Shown here piece by piece: positions 7,201 to 13,200 of a DNA stretch of 16,545 nucleotides. The position numbers were made by a program, and so were the translations under genes. This DNA comes from Thermoplasmata archaeon. GTDB lineage: Archaea; Thermoplasmatota; Thermoplasmata; GCA-020350865. The notes below the pieces were generated by a model, which was given only the letters and a program-made list of their open reading frames with translations, did no database searches and was not told where the DNA came from. Location of the stretch: the NCBI GenBank assembly GCA_020351895.1, contig CP070672.1:1181641-1198185 (forward strand). Direction: 5' to 3'. Every line of letters starts with the position of its first letter. The stretch's first letter is position 1.

Positions 7201-10200
7201 ATTTCAATCTCACACCAGCTCTTGCAGGGGACTTCATCATCGCTGATGATGTATTGATTGAGTTGTGGTTTGATATGGATGATGGTGGAACACCTGCAAC
7301 TGAGACAGTAATAGTCTCATTGGAAGACTCGGATGGAACGTCGAAAAATATTATTACCACTGAATCCAAGACATTTTCTTCGGATGGAGCTCCTGGCTGG
7401 GAATTGGTGGAGATAACGATCCCAGATGTATATTATATCCTGAATAAGGGGCATTATCTGGTTCTCAATGTATCCCTAGATCCTTCATCAATTGTTGATC
7501 TATGGTTGGCCTATAATACAACAGGTGAGGCCTCCTGCATAAGGATTATTCCAACATGGACCTTTGTCAATGTCGACTGGGTAAAAACCTACAATATCAG
7601 TGGTTTTGAAAATTCGGAATTCATGATGGGCCAGGAGGTGACAGTAAAAGCCAATATCTCGGATCCCTTTGGATCGTATGACATAACAGGTGCGAATATT
7701 ACCATTACTTATCCGGGAGGAACAGAAGCCGTTTCTGATTCGCCCATGAACCTAGTTTCAATGGATATAAACGACCCGTCAGCCTGGAAGCTTTTCAACT
7801 TCACCTTCTACAACACGAACATGGCGGGTGAATACACAGTTACTGTTAAAGGTATAGAATCAAACGGTGTAACGCACACCGTTACAATAATATTCAATGT
7901 TTCAGGGAGTACCGTACCTTGGCTCACCAATGCCTCCTTAACACCAACAATTGGAACCGCAACAACAGGCTTCAATTTCACAATCAATTATACGGACAAT
8001 GAGAACGACCCTCCAGATGTGATAGTTGTCAATATCACAAGTCTTGGTGTATTTGACTTAAATCCCCTCAATCCAAATGATCTCAACTACAGGGATGGGA
8101 AACTCTATTTCTTAAACCTCACAGGCTTCGTAAATGGCACTTCCTATTCCTATCATTTTGCAGCCAACGATTCAGCAGGCCTTTGGAATGTTACTTTCGA
8201 GTATTTTGGACCCGAGATAATCAACACCCCGCCTACACTCTCTGATCCAGGCTTAAATCCGGGTACTGGGAATGCCACAACACCCTTTAATTTCACGATC
8301 AATTACACTGATCTTGATAACCAACCTCCCAATGCCATATCTGTGAACATAACTGGACCTTTTCATGTAGGCAGCTGGGAAATGATAGAGGCTGATTCAA
8401 GTGATACAGATTACAGGGATGGCAAGTTGTACTATTATAATTACACAGGCTTTATCAATGGCACCTATACACACCATTTTGCGGCAAATGATTCTCAGGG
8501 TGTATGGTTCAATACAACAGCGTTTCCATTGCCGCTTGTGGTGAACGCACCTCCCATGTTCGATTTTGCTATTGTATCTCCAGGAACTGGAAATATAACG
8601 GATAAATTCAATTATACGGTAACGTACATCGATTTGGATGGTCATGAGCCGTCATATATCGCTGTCAACATCTCCGGTCCCTTTCATACAGGCAGTTGGG
8701 TCATGAACGAGACAGATCCTTTGGATACCAATTACAGGGATGGAAAGGACTACTACTACACTTACACAGGATTGATAATCGGCACCTATTCATTCCACTT
8801 TGCAGCAAGAGATATTCTAAACCTATGGAATAAGACCACTGAGATTCCCGGACCCAACGTCATTAACTCGCCTCCAACCCTCTCGAACAATGAATTGGAT
8901 CCAATGTTTGGAGGGACCAATTCCACTGATTTCAACTACACTGTGATATATTCTGATCCGGATAATCAAGAGCCTGGTGAAATAAATGTGAGCATAACAG
9001 GTAATTTTACCGGTAACTTCTCCATGAAAAAGGCCGACCCCTTGGATTTTAACTATACAAAAGGCGTGATTTACTATTTCAACACAACCCTGCCGGAAAA
9101 TGGGACCTATGAATATTACATATATGCAAATGATAAGGATGGTGCTTGGGCAATACCAAAAAACGATATCGGTCCAAATGTCGGGGGTAATGCGTCGCTT
9201 CTGTCCGATGCCGATGTTGACCCAGGGATGGGCTTCACCACCACATGGTTCAATTTCACTGTTAAGTTCACAGATATGCAGGGGGACCCAGCAGGTGTTA
9301 TCCTATTGAATCTTACAGGACCATCCGGTGGCGCCTATCCCATGTCAGAGGTGGATCCCAGCGATATGGATACCTCGGATGGCAAGCACTTTTTTACGAA
9401 TCTAACAGGACTGATAAAAGGCCTGTATTCCTTCAATATAGAGGGCGAAGACAGCTTTGGCAATCCGGCAATAAAAAGTAAAGTTGTTCTTGAACCGAGA
9501 GTATTAAACAGCCTCCCCCAATTATCTGGAAGTTACATCAACGAGAGCAATATAGGCGGTAGCTGGTTCAATTTTTCCGTGATTTATACAGATTTGGACA
9601 ACGATTCTGCAGGCAGCGTAAATGTCAATATTTCAAGCTTAGGTAACTTCACCATGTCAGAGCTTTATCCTTCGGATATGAATTGGGCGGATGGCAAGGA
9701 ATTTTACTTTAATCTTTCAGTACCAAAAGGTTCGCACTCATATCGCTTTGAGGCCGTTGATATAGGCTTTGGTAATGCGTGGAATTATACTGGCATTCAA
9801 ATGATCGATCTCGCAAACAACGTACCGACATTCACAGAACAAATGGTGGAACCTTCAGAAGGCTTTGGAGGTGATTACTTCAATTTTACGGTGAATATCA
9901 CGGACTATGATAACGATTCACTCTTAGTTTTACTGGACATAGAAGGAGAGCTCGGCAGTCCCTTTACCATGAATCAGCTTGATGCTTTCGATGTGAATAC
10001 CTTCGATGGAAAAGCCTATTTCTATAACATTTCCCTTGCCAAGGGAACCTACAATTTCAGCTTCGCGGCCTTCGATTTTGAGGTGACCAATCAAACACTA
10101 CAAATAATGCTGATTGTAAAGAACAATCCACCGCAAATCACAACATCCGATATCGTAGAATCTCTGGAGGACAGCATATACAGTGTAAATTACGATTTCA

Positions 10201-13200
10201 TTGATTTAGATCTGGATAATGTAACATGGCATATAAATACCAATGCCTCATGGCTCGACTTAGATCCCACAACTGGGCTTTTGGAAGGCACTCCAACGAA
10301 CCAAGAAGTAGGGAGTTATTATGTGAATGTCAGTGTAGACGATGAAGATGGGAGTATGGACTATCATAATTTTACATTGAATATTACCAATACCCTGCCC
10401 ATCATCACAAATTTGCCTGATGAGTATGCATGGGAGGACATCCACCATTCGGATGATTTCAACTGCATTGATGATGGGCAGGGTAGTGTTTTCTATTCGG
10501 TCAACACGAATGCCACATGGCTTGACATCGATTCTGGCACAGGAATTTTAAGTGGAGATCCTGATAACTCCCATGTGGGTTGGTATTGGGTCAATGTAAC
10601 TGTTGATGATGGAAATGGGGGAGTTTTTTCAGAAAATTACACATTGACCGTAAACAACACACCACCAGTTTTGAGCGTGATTTTGGACATTGATGCACTG
10701 GAAGATGAAACCCATATGGTGGATTTTAACTGTGATGATGATCATGATTGGAAGAACATTACATATTCTCTTCACTCCAATGCAACATGGCTCTCCATAG
10801 CTCCCACTGGGGGTATATTGACTGGAATTCCTGTAAATAGTCATGTTGGATGGTATTGGGTCAACGTTACGGTATTCGATGGCAAAGGAGGAAGCGATTA
10901 CATCAACTATACCCTCACAGTACTCAATGTCAACGATCCGCCGCAAATAATCACAGGTAATATCGATTTAGCCACTGAGGATACCCTTTATTTTGTTGAC
11001 TACGACGCCATTGATATCGATCCAACCAATGACACCTTAACCTGGAGTTTTGACACGAATGCAAGCTGGCTTGTCATCAATGTAACCACCGGGGAGCTGT
11101 CAGGAACCCCCACAAATAATGACGTGGGCTCCTTCTGGGTCAATGTGAGTGTGTATGACAACAATGGAGGCAACGAATCTACGAACTTCACATTGACTGT
11201 GGAGGATGCAAACGATCCCCCTGAGATAACAACACAAAATCTTGAATTCGCCCTGGAAGATTCCTTATACGCAGTGGATTATAATTACACTGATATTGAT
11301 GGCGATAATGTATCCTGGAAAGTAGAAACCAATGGCTCCTGGCTTGTCATAGATTCTATGACAGGTAATCTCAGCGGTACCCCAAAAAACCATGATGTTG
11401 GTTGGTGCTGGGTGAATGTCACAGTAACAGATTTCAGGGGAGGTTCTGATTTCATAAATTTCACGATAACAGTGAACAATACACCTCCATCAATAACGAA
11501 CATACCCATAGAATTCACGAATGAAGATGAAATGCATTATGACGACTTCAATTGTTCAGACGACAATCAGGGGAACATCACCTACAATATCATCACAAAC
11601 GCCCCATGGCTCCATATTAATTCAACATCAGGTGAAATAAACGGCACTCCCAACAATACACATGTAGGGGAGTTCTGGGTTATTATTACTGTTCATGATG
11701 GAAATGGCGGAGTCAATTTCATAAATTATAACATAACAGTGAATAATTCCATTCCAAGAATAACCACGATTCCCATTCCAACCGTAAACGAGGACTCGGA
11801 ATATCTTGTGGATTTTAACTGTGATGATGAGGGGCAGGGCAACATAAGATATCAACTTAAAACCAACGCGTTATGGCTTAAAATGGATAATATTACAGGC
11901 ATGGTCAATGGGACACCTAAAAACGAGGATGTGGGATCCTATTGGGTCAATGTAACAGTTGAGGATGGCCACGGTGGAGTGAATTCCACAAATTACACCC
12001 TTACAGTGATAAACACCAACGATCTCCCCATAATAACTACCATGGATATAGGGTTCGCAGAAGAGGATTCAGATTATACTGTACAATATGAATATATTGA
12101 TATAGACAACGATTCAGTTGTATGGAGCATGAATACAGATGCCAATTGGCTTTTCATAGATCCTGAAACCGGAGAGCTTTCTGGCCACCCTGTAAATGCG
12201 GATGTTGGATTGTTCTATGTGAACATAACCATCGATGACCGTAAAGGGGGTTTGGACTTCACCAATTTCACATTGGAGGTTAGCAATACCAACGATGCTC
12301 CCAACATTCCGCAACTGCTTGCACCCAACGAATACGACACTGTTGATACGATCCTCCCGATTTTCGACTGGAGCGATTCTATAGATCCTGATCCGGGTGA
12401 TAGGGTTGTCAACTATACTTTACAGTTCTCCAAGTCATCAGATTTCTCGGATAACGTTACCAATATCACAGGCGTCGTCGATTCATTTCACACCCTGGAT
12501 ATACCACTTGATGACAAGACCATCTACTATTGGCGTGTTGAGGCATTTGATTCCCAAGGTCAGGGAAGTGGCTTTACAACATCATTTGTTTTTACTGTGG
12601 ACACAGGTTATATTCCCCCAAGGTACATCGGAGGATTGAAGAGCGCAGCCGTAGAGATGGGAGAATCCTGGACAAGGGATCTGGGTTTCTATTTCCAGTT
12701 AGGCTCCATAAAAGAAAATCTGACATTCACCTGCAACTACGATGAAGTCCATATTGATCAGGAGACCTACATGGCCACCTGGACTCCAAAGGACGAGAAA
12801 GACGAGCTTTTGGATGTCATCTTTACAGTGAGCGATGGCAGAACCAATGCAAGTTCCTACCCCATCGACCTTGGCCTGATAAAGGGTGTTCCACCTCCAT
12901 CAATTTGGGAGAGGATTTTATGGCCTTGGGCATTATTCCCACTCATATTCTTGGTTCTTTTAACTGGCTTTATTTACTACAGGAGGCTAGGGGAGGCCCC
13001 CTTCGTTGAGAAGGTGTTTCTAATCCACGAGCACAGCATTCTCATAACCCATGCATCCATTAGCGAAGAGGAGGAGATCGATAAGGATATTTTAAGCGGC
13101 ATGCTGACAGGGGTGAAGAACCTCATTTCAGATGCATTTGCCAAGAAGGTGGATGGAGAGGAAGTAGAGGTTCTGAAGAAGCTCGAGTTCGGTGACAGGA

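Noticed and set aside
10629..10946. 105-residue minus-strand frame inside the cadherin-like repeats
   Set aside because: Antisense shadow of the repeat consensus; similar fragments recur opposite other repeat units.
7912..12296. Regular periodicity considered as a CRISPR array or tandem DNA repeat
   Set aside because: The period is about 270-320 bases, the units are coding, and the DNA between copies is strongly diverged; only the protein repeats.
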